A model generated the notes under the pieces. That model was not told where the DNA came from. It saw only the letters and a list, made by a program, of their open reading frames with translations, and made no database searches. Position numbers and translations under genes: made by a program. Below are positions 26,216 through 40,162 of a stretch of 64,000 bases of DNA, in pieces (positions within the stretch are counted from its first letter, which is position 1; each line of letters starts with the position of its first letter). The stretch covers positions 20,600,442-20,664,441 of the forward strand of contig OX381704.1 in the NCBI GenBank assembly GCA_947462335.1. Reading direction: 5' to 3'. This DNA comes from Harmothoe impar (taxonomy: Eukaryota; Annelida; Polychaeta; Phyllodocida; Polynoidae).

Positions 26216-29214
26216 CATCCCAACCATGCGCACCATGTTCCCAAATCCCCAAATTATTTGAAGCGAATATCGCTTTTGTGGACGTACCCTCCGCCCTCCA
26301 GCTACTCTGCACTGAAAAAGTAAACTCATCCCCAGACTCGTCTAAGTGACTGTCATAAAATAAACAAGTCAAAAGTTGTCTAACATATCAGGTTACCATC
26401 CCACAAATAGAATCTGGAGCTGGCAAATGTCGGGTTTTGGGCTGGCACATACCAAGTGGTCTTCTATCTCCAGCTAGAAGACCCGCTTCCTTGTCAATTA
26501 GACAAGTTTTTGACTCGTGTATTTTATGACCGTCACTTTGAAGAGTCTGGAGACAAGTTTTTTTTTAGTGTGGCTTGTCTGATTTTGATTGACTGATAAT
26601 GGTGGGGCCACTAAAATGGAGAAATATAAGACGTATCTAGAACTATAAAGAAAAGAACAAAAGAAAAATAACAGTAGTCGATGGAATAGGTTTTGTCGGC
26701 CGCATTTTTGCTTTATGTGTTTGTTTTGGGACAAATATTAAACTACTAAAGTAATACATTAAAACCTAATGATAACACATGTTATCATTGATATCAGGAT
26801 CCTCTCTACGTATTTCTGGTAGGTGTCAGACTAGGTGTGTGCTATAGATAAGGGATAAGGGAGGCGACATATTGTTGGATAAAACCCAGAATATCAGACG
26901 CTGATTTCAAGATTACTGGCTGTTCAAAGAGAGATGAAATGCGACAAAGCTGTTGGAAGACACGGACACAGTGTAAAAAGGCAGCCCCATCATTCTAGTC
27001 TAGACAGAGTTATGTGATAAGCCGCATTCATCTTATTCTGTGTCGGAATCTGTCGGGGTAGTATTTGTTTTGTCTCTTCACGAGGTAGACCACACCACCT
27101 CACCACAAACAGAACAACAAACAACAAACAAACAACAACATGGGTCTCGTGTGGTCCTTGTATGCCACACTCCTCAACATTTATCCGTGTGTATAATTAT
27201 ATGCAGGTTTTGATGCCCTAGCTGCACCGGCTCGATATGCTGCGGATTAAACCATACATAATTGGCCGACTAAAGCGCAGTGGACTGTGGGGATTACCCT
27301 TAATTTATTTTCACCTCCATAGGATCTTCATTTTTTGTATTTTATATCATCATATGCCACAGATGATATATGCTATACTGAATGAAGGGGTTATCATTTC
27401 TGCGCTGATTCAACTATGTACAACTATGCGATTACCATGGTAATATTTAGTATGTAGCGACCATGGAAATATTTGATATGACATGGTATTCTTACAGTAA
27501 TATTCAATATTATTATTGCCACTTGTTACATGTACATGTACTAGTATTACACTTGGCTTGAAAGACTTGACTTTGTTCAATGAATTTTTGCTAATAGAAA
27601 TCTTTCCAACAGCAACATTTGAAACTAATTTGGAGTTCTGTTCCCGGTGTGGCTATATTTTACAATATTAAGGCTCCCTGTGTTGGCGACACCTGAGAAG
27701 CACTGAACTAACTATAATATAGTATATATTATGTGTTGGTGGGTGGAGGGGCGGGTAACCCGCGGGGGGGGGGGGGCGTCGCATCCACACCTTGCATGCT
27801 GGCTCGTTATACACATAACAGGTCTACCCGCATCACACTACTGTTTGCTAAATTGTTCACAATTGAACCGCTTAGCTTTCAAAGGCATACAAATGCATTG
27901 TTTGTATTGCACTGAGTTGTGCCCCTCAACGCTTGCAGAATTACCTTTGATATATGGTATTTATTTAGCAATTTTAAGAATTAAGGATTATTAGTCACAT
28001 CAAAGTTTTCAGCTTTAACAAACAATGGCTAAGTTAAGTGAACTTTAATTGCGCTTAACCTTCTACGGTATGTAGTTTTCTAAGCCCAGACCTAACAAAA
28101 ACTAAATGGATACTCCCAGTTGGGAAAGGATAATGTGCCCTCAGCAATTATCGCTTAGTTACTGAAAGGGGGGACTTTGTGGTAATTATGCGTGATAATG
28201 GGTGCCCATGGTCGGGCATGCACATGCTTTGTCCCAATCAAATGTGCCGTATAATCAAATAATCACACCCCAATTTGTGAAAGGGAATGAGTAATAGGTC
28301 CATAATTAACCCCAATGTGATTCTTTTGATGCAAATGGCGTGATTTGGTAGGTGAACGGGAAAGATGGCGAAGTGATTGTTTCAGGGGATAAATGTCGTC
28401 TGGTAAAATGGAAGCATCTGGTGGAAGGAATGAGACAATGAATGGAAGTATACATGCCATGGTGCTGACATGCACATGCCGTATTATGTAAAGACCTGAA
28501 GTCAAACTGTCACCTGCTCCAGCAGATATACACACAGGGCTATCTGCTTTTTATTGTTTGATATATAGCTATATCGTACTATATCATTATGAGTCATTCA
28601 TGATTATAGGGTCTGTGAACAACTCGTGTTTCCAAGTATAATTTCGCATCCCGTTATGATTTTATTACAACTACACATGTTGAGAAACGGACATATGAAC
28701 ATGTTCCGAAGATGGGCTGGAGTACCGGGGGGGGGGGGGGGGATCCCCCCCTCCCCCCCCCCCCCCCCACACACATTTGACCAGCCCTAAAAAAGGTCAA
28801 ACCTAAAAAGGCCAACCCGAAAAAGGTTAAAAAAATTGGCCAGAAACCGCCCTTGTCCCGCCCACTTTGAAACCGCTTGCCACGCCCCTGCCTCTGCTTC
28901 TCTCACTTACGTGTACTACCGGTACCCGGGCCTACCCCGCCCATAGTAGAGCTTTAGGAACTCATACAGCAAGTCTTGAGCTCCATACCCGGGGCTCCAT
29001 AGGACCCTGTGACATATCATGGTATCTAAATTTAACTGTTATGTTCGATATTAAATCCAGAAATACGACATTATAATTCGTTATGTTCCTAGGCGAGCAA
29101 CAACCTGTAATTTTGTCCATAAAAACGCAAATTAAGCAATTACATGGGGAGGTGAGAGTGAGTGTAATTAGGCAATGTGAAATACTTGTCACTCCCTCAC
29201 CCCTCACCCCCTTG
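26216..29214. other. Intergenic, no gene recognised
   Basis: AT-rich with isolated G or C runs (27764-27777, 28729-28767). No spliced coding signal was found on either strand. Confidence 0.4.
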
Positions 29215-29769
29215 AGATGTGTACGTAGTACCAGCGCCGTGCTGCAGGTGGCGCGTCGGGCGGGGCGGCGTCTCATTGAACCCCTACGACCATTGCAGCG
29301 TGACGGCTTGGGCGGCAAACTTCAAAGGGCGCTATTGTATGGCTAACTTCCCGTGTGGACACCGGAGTGCGGAGCGTGCCCGACCTGCAGGAAATTGGTG
29401 CTGCAGCAGAAAGCAGCCAACGCCACGCCAGTGTGGGGTGGGACGCCGTCATGACAACAAGGGATGAGGCATAGGGCTCTACACTACAGCCAGGATAGCA
29501 CATGTATAGCCATATATATCATAGATACAATTGGTCTATAAGGATACTGGAAGGAGATACCGGACACTACATGTACAGGAGTTCCATCGCAATCAATACA
29601 CCTGCCATATACCTAGGACATTAGGACACTGAGAAACAGCAATTAAAACCAACATTATCAACACACTGGATAGGATCTTAGCCTCAAACATACTGACATA
29701 GGGAGGATACCGTCAATGCCCTTCATCAGTGACACATCAGTGTGATCAGAGGAACACCTTTAATTAAAG
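29215..29769 (+). promoter_or_regulatory. CpG-rich block ending in a splice-donor-like site
   Basis: 29215-29470 is clearly richer in CpG and GC than its surroundings (GGCGCGTCGGGCGGGGCGGC within it). TTAAAGGTAAGAGC at 29764 is a good donor. A plausible reading is a promoter and non-coding first exon of the plus-strand gene at 34757; AG followed by GTGTTTTGGCGGCG at 34174 would be the matching acceptor. No transcript evidence is available. Confidence 0.3.
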
Positions 29770-32700
29770 GTAAGAGCTGTCCAAGTATGCAGCACTCCAC
29801 CTAACACTAAAAATAGTTCCAAGTGTTTTCCCACATGCCTTTTGGTTATCCATCTTAATGATATATATGTTATCTGAAATCAGAGGGTCAGGATGATAAA
29901 GATTAGTCACAATTTGCCACAGGAAGTGAATAGTGAGATGTACATGTATATTATGTAGAAGAGGGTGTGTCATAAGTACCATCATTGGGTCTAGACACAT
30001 TTATGTCAGGTATGCCTCTCTAAATGTCTCCAGAAATTACCATCGAGATTAGAAATGTGGAACATCACGATAGGCAGCGTCCCAAGTGATTAAAATGAGA
30101 GTGAAACTAAAAGGGGCGGCAGCAGTCGCCTGTGATTAGAAGACTGACAGTGCTGGAGATAAATGTCCACATCCTCTCCATGCTTGGCACCTTGTGCGCA
30201 GATGGAGGCACGTTCACATGGCTACATTCACGTCGCTGCATTCACGTCGCTGCATTCACTTGGCACCAAAGACAGATACAGAGATTCAAAGAGGGCGGGG
30301 GGTAGGGTAGGTGGCGGGGGGGGGGGGGGGTGATCAAGCAGGGGTGATACGTGTATTACAAAGCCATAATCCAATTTGAAGAACAGAGAAGTTGTAGGAA
30401 ATCATTTGCTCAAATGACAGACATTTTAAGCTGCACATGAATGTCTAGGAGACGTATATAATATACATGTATGTACGTCCTACTAGGTGTAAGGTGTGAT
30501 ACCTAAGGGAGCTGCTGTAAATCAAGTGGGAGGGTGTGTGTCAGTGATGGGGAGGGAGAGAGGGAGGGGTGAACCACCTGTGAGTTGGATCCTGAAATTT
30601 ATCTCAACAAAGACTAATAATTAACCCCTAATATAAATCAAGCTGTGCGTAAGACTCCATCCGGTCGTCAGTCAGCCTGCTTGAAAGTCGTCTGCGTTGG
30701 ATGAACATTCCTCTATCGGCGCCTGTCAGGTAGCGTTGGAAACAATTTAATACATATTCAGTCCATAAATCATACCTGGGTATTTAGTTAGGGTGAAACT
30801 TTAACCTGCACATGTACATGCCCTGACATGCATGTCCCCGTCCCACCTCATAACCCAGACTTAAAAGGGAACAAATCCACACGTGCATGTCTCCATTTTG
30901 CTGTGTTTAGATATTTGATAGGTTGCCGTCGTGAATGGTATTTAATCGTCATCTTTATTGCCTGGGGAGAAACTACTTTGAAGATTTGCATCACGAGATG
31001 TATTGTGTCCTGGCGGTGTGCTTGCAGCTTTTTATCACACCTGATAATGGGGCGGGGTCAACAGGTGGTGGCTGTGGGGTGCATTATATGTCCTTAGCTG
31101 AGGCAATTATGGGTAGAAGATGTGAGTCTACTGTTCACAATGCGGCCTTTTTACTCGTTTTGGCGTCCTCTGGTTTACGCCCTACCTGTACAACCTCACA
31201 TAAATCCTGATAGCTGGGTTTGTCCATATATATGTCCACATATGGCTGAAATATGGTCTGTGTGTATTGGGAAAGAACGTCAAATACATGTAGTTGTGTG
31301 TGTATTGTGTGAGGAAGGAAGGTCAGAGCAGAAACATATGAATGTTCTCTCTCTGTACCTCTCTCTCTCTATGGAACTTCCTAGTAGGCCTAACAATAAC
31401 CATCCTGACCAATGTTGAACCGTGGCCGAAAGTACAAGGGAGGTACATCTTAGGATGTAGTGAAGAAGATGGTCTATGACAGCATGTGTAAACTGTAGCG
31501 AAAACCCTATACACTCTTGTTATATGGATCTTGATTACATCTTTCAAGGGCATGTAGCATAGGCAGGGTGGATCTTGAATGGGTCACTTTTATATGGAAT
31601 GGATGCTAGGATATAAGAGTGTGACAGAACTGGGAAGGTGGTGGTGTAGGTGTAGGGGTGGGGGTAAGAATGATGAGGTGGGCTGAGGATGCAACGTTGA
31701 GACCTTGGCCACGTGAACTCCCCAACCCTCCTTATTTACCCGTGCATTCCACGCTGGGAGCAAGTTGACTGATAATACACAAGCTACATACAGTAACTGA
31801 TAGAACAATAAATTTGTACAGGGCCTGTCCCCGATGTCCCACGCACCGGCATGCTTGTGCTGCCTGTTTTGATGGGGTTTCTCACCATAGTGTTGTGAAT
31901 GCTAATCATGACCACCTCAAAGAGGACCGGCGTCTGCTGAAGGGCGCAGGTATATCCACCCCAGTCAAAGATTGCCTCGCGCGGCCAGACACGCACAAAT
32001 AACACGTCGCCTGCCTGTTATTATAAACATGCTCACTAGCGAGGTAAGGGTAATCACAAAGTTCACATTTTTATAGTGGGCAATCACTGGTGTGCCCTCA
32101 GGACATTTCGGGGTGAAAGACCCACTGTTTAGACATAGATTCATGTCCACTGAGTACAATTTAGTGTAAACCTGTAGAACTACCTTTGTAGATTAGGCAG
32201 GCATACTAAGGCGTATACCTGGTTGCCTGTTGTAGTACATTGTACTCAACTTTGAACAGTTGAAGGGCATTCCTGGTACCATGAAGGTAAGGAGTAGCCC
32301 GGACGTTAGGCCCTACTCCCAATACAGATTTATAAGCCCACCACAAATGATGAGAATTGCATGTATGCTACTCTAATTATCCACACCATTTTTTTATGTA
32401 ATTACATCAAATTGGTTACTCCTCATATTGCACTGGCCACACCATTCTTATACTAGTAGATGAGCAACCAGTTTGTCTAGATCAGTATAGACTTGATAGA
32501 TATCTCACTACAAGGCGAAATGCTGCAATACACACCTGAATACAGGTGTTATAAATAGTGGTGTATGGTGTGTATAAACAGGACCCAGCAGACTTCCAGG
32601 CAACAACACTGAAGCATTAAGCCGCGGGCAAAGCGCCCATTATAGGGGTATCATATCCTGCAGACTATGCCCCCAGATAGCATCTCGCCGCCAGGGGGAC

Positions 32701-34756
32701 TTGTAGGCCGCGGCCATTATTGGCGTTTACCGCATATCGATCACCCGCACGATCACCTTACCTGGCTGCCCTCTGCATACGGATCTTTGATGTCGGACGA
32801 GGGGTTGTCGGGGAGGGGCTTGTATTTAGGGTAGGAGGGGAGGGCTGCATCCCCCCACCCCCAATATACCTCCCTGTATGGTGGTAGCCACCCCTCCGCC
32901 CCTCATCTAGCTTCCCCCTAAAGGGCACAGCGTGATCACAGACCCGGTGCCGACCAGACAGGTACTGTCCATACACTTGTCATCTATCATTGTGCGGCTT
33001 GTGGTCACTTGTCATCTTGCCGGCTTTAAATGGCTTTAAGCATCCCAGAATGCGGGCCTTTCTCCCCTGAAGTGTGCTTACGATTAGGCACCGCTGCGAA
33101 ATCAAAGATCCCGCGTGGCGACTCAAAGCCCACCTGGGTGACCGCCTGCCATTTAACCCTTTCCCACGAGCCTATTGTGTAGGGGTCATAACTCTTTGCT
33201 CACCTACTCATTTCTGTTCTTAGAGGAATTACTGATGTCAGCGCTAATATCAACCAAGAAAATAAAGGGATATATCCTTAACAGAGAGCCATTCATAGAA
33301 AAATAATTTAGGAAAGATGTACCCTTCGCCGTCACGACAAAGGTACACACAATATAATAAAAAGAAAGCCTTGACCTCTTCAAGTCCTCTGTTAAAGCAG
33401 GTAGCTCCAGGCCAGGTAACTGGGGCTATCTGCTGGTCTACACGGACATGATTGATTCACAAAAGAGATGGACACAGACAGCGTCCGCCCATAAAGTGTC
33501 CCCAATAAAGGGCCGCTCGGCATTAGTAGATACTTAAGGATCTTATCAAGGGGGTAACCCACTATTTAAGCAAATCATTAGCGTGCTTATTTGAATGTGG
33601 ACCACACACTAGTGTGATAGGACGCTGCACTTGGTGAGATGACTGGGTTTAGGGTCCTGGAGAAGAGTACAGGTAGAGATAATTACACACTGCAGGGAGA
33701 GGAGAGGGAGGAATTGAGAATGGGGGAGAAAAAGGGAAAGAGAGACTATAGTGGGGGCGGCAATATGGTAATATCTGAGAGAATTTGGCGGGGAGAGGAT
33801 GACAAGGATAGCTATTACAGCTGTGTGAGGTATGATTATTTCAGAAGTACCCCGAAAAACGGGAGGTGCCGTAATGTCCATACGTATAACATTCATAGCA
33901 TCGTTTGCATACCAAGGCAATAAAAATAGTGCGAAAAGTTTATTCAATTACTTAGCCAATTAAATAAAAAACTAGAGTGTAATCCCGTAGAAGGATCCAA
34001 AGCCACGGGGTAAGGTATGTCTTTAAGGACAGCATTTTTATGTACATATTTCTTTTCATAATACAAGCCTCTTTCCTCCTCATTCTTCCATATATAATGA
34101 AGGTATTCGCACCACGACTATGAACCAATTATTCATGAAAAGTAATTTCTGTGCCTCTTTCATGTCTTCACAGGTGTTTTGGCGGCGTCGTCAACCCCCA
34201 AAGTCGTCTGCTACAAAACGCGGGGAGCGGCCGCTTAAGGCACACAGGAAAGGCAGTCACCCTGCACGGGGAGGTGTGTAAATCTTACAGCAGGCATGTC
34301 ATCCACATTATGGGGAACATGCCAAGCTGCTGTATAGGCTGTAGCCGTGCTGGTGCAATCTGCGCCAGGGCAATAGGTGTATAGGTCCTCTGCCTGTAAG
34401 GTCCTGGTACACTGACATCTGTGTACCACTGCGTGACTACACAAGGCACGCCCAGGTCCTAGTACCCAGGGCCAACAGTACCAACAACACCCACTAAATC
34501 CGGCACGGATTCTGTTTATAATACCTGTTAATACCGCCTCTCATCTATAAATCACAAATCTCCCCAGAGACACCCCACCCCTCAGTGAACCCGATGGGGT
34601 TTCCGAACGTGCCCCTGCATGTGGAGAGATAGCCTAACAGTAGCTGCACGCCTGAGGTGAATCGCTGCAGGCTGGCAGAGGTTTGATCCCTGGGGGACAG
34701 AGGCCTTAACCTGCTGTGGGATCTGGAGTAGGAGGCATACCGACACAGCAGCCAAC
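29770..34756. other. Upstream region of the LURAP-like gene
   Basis: No coding exon recognised. Around 30228-30255 there are short tandem copies of CATTCACGTCGCTG, and a G-run lies at 30318-30330. Several short GC-richer patches occur (32630-32770, 32990-33150). An acceptor-like TTCATGTCTTCACAG ends near 34173, so part of 34174-34756 may be 5' UTR. Confidence 0.3.
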
Positions 34757-35380
34757 ATGAGAGCTGCCGTCTGTCCCGCCTACCACCCCAGTAGTAGTAG
34801 TAGTAGTAATACAGAGAGCAGCCTGCTGCAGTCTACAGGTAGGAGGCTACCACACCACCTGTCAGGTAGCGACTGCTCCACACCTGATGTCCTGTACAGC
34901 AGGAGCCGTGAGTACGTCAAGGAGCAGCCCTGTGCCACTGGTCAGCGGCCAAACACGGCCAGCCGTGGACGCCAGGAGCAGGAGCTCCTCCACTTAGGTG
35001 TGCAGCGGACCCAGGAGGACACTGCTGCTGCCGGCTTGTCGCCTGCTCAGGTAGCTGAGGTGGTGGTGACACGCCGAGCACAAACCTCTCAGGTGCTGCC
35101 AGTGCTGGAGGCACGGCCTGCCGCGAGTCAACACAGCACGGGGCTACTACAGGAGGGGGAGGCCCACAGCACGGACCCAGCTACACAGGTAGTACAAATA
35201 CATGAGCAGGGCAGGGTCCCAGACCATCTCACTGGACAGGTACAGGAGGGATGTCACACAGCAGGGAGTAGCAGGACAGGTCCTACACCCAGTCTACCCA
35301 CCACCACCACCAGAACAGGCTCATCTACATTCGCCAACAACCACATGAATGAACTAATTGGCATACTTAGAGCAGATGTG
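34757..35380 (+). CDS. LURAP1/FAM89-like protein, first coding exon
   Basis: 208 codons from an ATG (ccaacATGA) to a donor GTG|GTAAGT, phase 0. The sequence is low-complexity: a Ser run encoded by AGT repeats near residues 12-17, a Gln/Glu/Ala/Thr-rich middle, and Pro/Thr-rich before the end. The last 14 residues (NNHMNELIGILRADV) begin an amphipathic helix that continues in the exon at 50131. No signal peptide. The combined protein is 1,076 residues. Joining the two exons rests on matching phase and on the helical motif formed across the junction; intermediate small exons cannot be excluded. Confidence 0.6.
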
Positions 35381-35794
35381 GTAAGTGCAACTTTTATGGA
35401 TATAAAATGTAAAATTAACCCGACTTACATGATCATAAAATACATAATGTACGGTAAATCACAGGAAGCGAACACGATATTCTCATGTTCTATCCCCTGA
35501 GATACTCGTATATATCATATATAACACATGCAATACATTTTACATGATGTTAATGTTACAATTAATGTAAAATTAATAAAACCTAGTGGGTACTTTCGAT
35601 GTGAGTTCCCTGAGTTGAGTTTGGGATAGAAATAGGGTCTTAGCGATTGTCCATTATTGGATTAGTAACGCAAGTAAGTTTTAGATCCTGAAATGTCCAT
35701 AGATCATCATCAGAGCACCCATACATATATGCCACTGGGGTCATATCGTATTTTACTCATTATTTTATTGATGATTATCGGCTGGGTCCTTTAG

Positions 35795-36048
35795 CTCTTT
35801 AAGGGCTGCAGGGTGCTATGTCCTCTGTCGTCATGATACTTTAATGCAGTTCTGGTGAGTCTGGGATAGTCTATACTCACGAGGCTTTATTCATGTATCA
35901 TGCCTATCCTTTGAGAGTGTACGCGTCCTGTAGGGTCGGCATAAAACTTGAATGCGACACTGGCAAGCTACTTACGAGGGCCGCATTCATGCATCATGGC
36001 TTTATAGGGCCTAGTGGATTAAAGCAATATGTGACACTTAAAGGGTTA
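35795..36048. mobile_element. MITE family copy 1
   Basis: Starts CTCTTTAAGGGCTGCAGG and ends ACACTTAAAGGGTTAG. The interior carries the family motifs GTCATGATAC, GCATTCATGCATCATGGC and a GTGAGT-CTCACGAGG inverted pair. Confidence 0.6.
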
Positions 36049-36253
36049 GCATAATGTGTCCCTGCAAGTCATGCATGTCGATCAAACAGGATATGTTTGA
36101 TGCTTGGCCAATAATGAGCATCTTCCTCTGTGTAATGTAAAACTAAGTACGTGTTCTTTATCAACTCTCGTACATCAGGCTTACATCTAATGATCTGGTC
36201 TACATGCCAACACTTCCTTGATGTACTACAATAATGATGATGGCCTTGGCAGG

Positions 36254-36508
36254 GTTAGGCAAATCTGCTCATTTAAGGCCAAACATTGCTTTCCTGCAGC
36301 ATGCCCTGTATTGTCATGATGCACTAATGAAGCCATGGTGAGTAACTCGCTGGTGATACCTTCAAGCGCCACTGCGAACCTTGATGCACTCATGCGGTGT
36401 CGGGATGATGCATTACTGCAGCCACGGCGAGTAGACTCTCTACATTCATGCATCATGGCAACACCTGGTATAGCACATTAAAGCGTTATGCGGCCCTTAA
36501 AGCGTTAA
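36254..36508. mobile_element. MITE family copy 2
   Basis: Same order of motifs (GTCATGATGCACTAATG, GGTGAGTAACTCGC, CATTCATGCATCATGGC), ending GTTATGCGGCCCTTAAAGCG. Confidence 0.6.
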
Positions 36509-38772
36509 GGCAGGATCTCTCACTGCGTATGTCGTTTTTACACACTTGACAGACAAAGGGAAATACCTGTAGTGGAATAATAATGGTTGTCAGAGGGGGA
36601 AATAGGCTAAATACACACACACTACATTAATACACCTGCCAGAAGAGGCCACTGGTGTTATCTTATTTACATGCTGAAATAACAAGGGGAATTTTCTTTC
36701 CTAAATACAATGGGCATTGTCCTGATGACTTTCCCAGCATATTATGAAGTGGATGTATGTTTAGATGTAATGAATCATTAAATCTTGATATTACATGTAC
36801 AGCAAAGGCAAACAATTAGTACATTGATAATTTCAAACAGCACAGTTCATGGGATATAACATTTACTATTCCCACTACACTAATATTCTATGGCTCTCTA
36901 TACGACCAATTTCCCAGTCACTATAGCCTATAAACAAGTTGTTCATTTTGGCTCCCTATATATATACAACCAACCTATTGTCATGTTGGTCAGTACTAAC
37001 CAACTCACCTTAGTCTTCTTTTCAATGAGTTTTAGTTTAGGTCCTCTTGATTAAGGCATTAATTAGTCATATGTTGTTTTGCCTCAGTCATTTTTAAATA
37101 GCACATGGTTATGCCTGACCAGTGTCCCTATGACTAACCTGGGATCGCCACTCTAGACTAAGGGTCGGGCCATTTATATTTTCTGTGTACCTCATGGCAA
37201 GGTGAAAGGGTTGTATGCAGAGGAGTGTCGGCGCAGTTCCTGTCCTTGGGCTGCAATCGGAGAGGACAAACAATGGCAGATAGGTCTAGTCTTACCCTGG
37301 CTGTATCTTAGCCCAGGACAGTGTAGGTTTTATTCCCATGACATTAAAGGACACTATGTGCTCCCGGGGTAGGAGACCTGGCTCTATTCCCCCAGTACTA
37401 TGGGAGTATCTTACCTGACTCAAGGTTCACCACCCATCAGAACTTGGTCTGTCATGGGAGTGTTCAACCCATGTACAGAGCTCCCTCTTAGTCTCCCCAG
37501 TCATACATGTAAAGACGCATAAAAGCAGCCGACTGGAGTGAACTTGCATGTGTACTCTCTCTCTATCTATACATTGATATGAGTTGGACATTTTTGTAGT
37601 ATTTTGTAGTATCCTTCAAGCAGAGAAACAAATTAGTCACACTTCCATTCAGCTTTGCACATGGTGCACAATGGAGCGTGGTTGTGATCCTTGGGCCGAG
37701 GTGCAAAGGCTTTCTTCACATGTTACAGCTACATTTATAAATGTATATGGGAGGGAGGTGAACTTGACATTCCCAGTGCATGTACTCTGGAGTGATGTCA
37801 TCTGCTGACAGGTCTATAGGCGAGTTGGGCTGCAAGTATAAAAGGGCTCAGTGATGCCGACATGACAGTATACACAGTGCCATGGTAAAAAGGACTGCTG
37901 TATAAGGGGTAGGTCTCGGCACAGACATTCTGAGCGGATTATCATATTCACAAGCAGCAGTAGTGTACACAAGCTAAATCTCAAACCTAGATATCCCAAG
38001 GAGATATTACACGGCCAGTTAGTACACACAGGCAATGGGTGGTCTGGGAGATGCAAACTCTTAATTCAATTTCTTTTCCTAATACCTTAAGTGTATTGAA
38101 CATTAAAAACCCTGCATATGTCGCTCACTCGTTGTGAATAAGTGCGGACCATGTATGCTTCATGAATATACCTTGTGGCATATCACTTTTCTCCATGATC
38201 AATAAGTACAGGCTTCTCCGCAGGATGAAAAAGCACACCGTACATTTCGCTTCATTTTGATTAACGCCAAGTGCCGGAAGCATGAAAATTGTAGTTAAGA
38301 CTGTAGTGGGGTTGGGGGGTCCACCCCCAAAGAAAATTTTGAAAAAATCAACGTCAATTTGGGCATTTCAAAGCAGGTTGGCAGAAAAAGTTTGAAGAAA
38401 TTGCTAAAAAAGGAATAACTTCTGTTCTAATAGGAGTATTTACAAAATTCAAAAAACCATGGATAGCTCAAAGTACACAGGCGGTGATTCTGAGGGATTC
38501 ACACAGGCGGCAGTGAAAAGCACACAGGCGGCCCGCCTGTGTAATCCCTATGTGCGGAGAACCCTGCTTATTGCATTTTGTTCCAGCACATATATTTCGT
38601 AACATAGTTGCAACATAAGAAATTATGAAAAGCCATACAGAAGGGAGTAAATTAACATAATAGGAATGTGTCTGTCATAATAAGTCAAATTTATTCCATT
38701 TTGATTCAATACATGTGGCTCATTTACTGCAGCAATGATAGCAGTCATTACTCTGTTTTGCACTCTTATAGT

Positions 38773-39026
38773 AACCCTTTAAGGGTCACATGGTGTTTAA
38801 AAACACGCTGCCCTCTGTCGTAATGATGCATTCATACAGCCCTGGCAAGTACATCGCCAGGGCTACATTCATGCATCATGCTGACTCTTAGCGAATGTAT
38901 CAATCCTATAGAGTCTGGATCATGCTGTAATTCAGTCATGGTGAGTTACTCGCCAGGGATGCATTCATACATCATGACGATTTATGTCATAATGATTTAA
39001 AGCACTAGGCGGCCCCTGAAGGATTA
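38773..39026. mobile_element. MITE family copy 3
   Basis: Starts AACCCTTTAAGGGTCACATG and ends GGCGGCCCCTGAAGGATTA, with the paired motif GGTGAGTTACTCGCCAGGG and GCATTCATACATCATG inside. Confidence 0.7.
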
Positions 39027-39215
39027 ATTGTCTCATGTGACATGTCCAGGGGCCATAAGATTGACTCACACCCCACAAACCTGGTCTCATGGAGTTGAAC
39101 TGTGAAGTAAAGACAATTAGAATAAGAAAGGGCATGTAATTGTTGCTGCATCAAATAAACGACGTAATAACATGTTAGGATGATGTACAACGTCCGTCCC
39201 TGATCCCCTGACATA

Positions 39216-39469
39216 AATCCTTTAAGGGAAGCATGGTGCATTAATGAGCTATGGCATTGGTCGGCATCGTGGATGCATGCAGCCCTAGTGAGTAACTCGC
39301 AATGGCTTCATGCATCATGCTTACCATGTAAGAGTATGATCTGTGTAGCTGTAGGGCCGGCCATGATGCTTTTAATGCAGCCGTGCGAGTTACTCGCCAG
39401 GGCTGCATTCATGCAATGTGACTACCAAGAGCATAATGCATTAAATCATTATGCGGGCCTTAAAGGATT
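39216..39469. mobile_element. MITE family copy 4
   Basis: Starts AATCCTTTAAGGGAAGCATG and ends ATTATGCGGGCCTTAAAGGA. Termini and internal GAGTTACTCGCCAGGGCTGC match copy 3. Confidence 0.7.
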
Positions 39470-39911
39470 CAGTCTTATTACCATTATGTGGTGAGGGGAA
39501 GGTACACGTGTGTGTATTCACGTGAGGGGGTTATGGCACTCTGCATGTACTAGGATGTGCGTCACTCCCTTACCCAATTACCAGTCTTCAGAGTGGTATG
39601 ACCCATCACTATAGCCATAACTCACTCATACCAGGCATTACTTACATCTGGGGCACCTGGTTCTTGGCAGGTACGTGTGGATAATTCCCCTCAACAAAGT
39701 GTGAAACTAATCTAAAGGCAATATACTTCATTCCAGAATTTCTGCTCTGACTTTGTCATCTTCGCAATTGCCACATGATGATGACAGTGATAGTACTTAC
39801 ATGATGTAATTAATATATTGTGTTTAGGATTAATTGACTTCTGTCATAAGACACAATGCTGCAAATGACGATAATGACAGTGCATACGTGTATCCACAGT
39901 TAAGATCGTCT

Positions 39912-40162
39912 CCTTTAAGGGCAGTATGATGCCGCAAGGTTACATGTTCATTTGTCGCCATGATGCACAAGCAACTCGCGCCAGTGGGTACCTCGCTGAT
40001 ATCGCTTTGCTGCATGATGCCGACTCTCCGCAAGTGCATCAATCTCATACTGTAGGCATGATACATGAAGGCAACACAGGTGCGTTCTTCATCAAGACTG
40101 CATCCATGTATCACTAGGATAGAAGGAGATGTTACAGCATTATGCTGTCCTCAAATGGCTAA
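39912..40162. mobile_element. MITE family copy 5 (diverged)
   Basis: Starts CCTTTAAGGGCAGTATGATG and ends in a decayed ATTATGCTGTCCTCAAATGG. Same length class of about 250 bp. Confidence 0.55.

Noticed and set aside
35795..40162. CRISPR-like spaced repeats
   Set aside because: Animal genome; repeats are about 250-bp MITEs with terminal inverted repeats, not short direct repeats with unique spacers.
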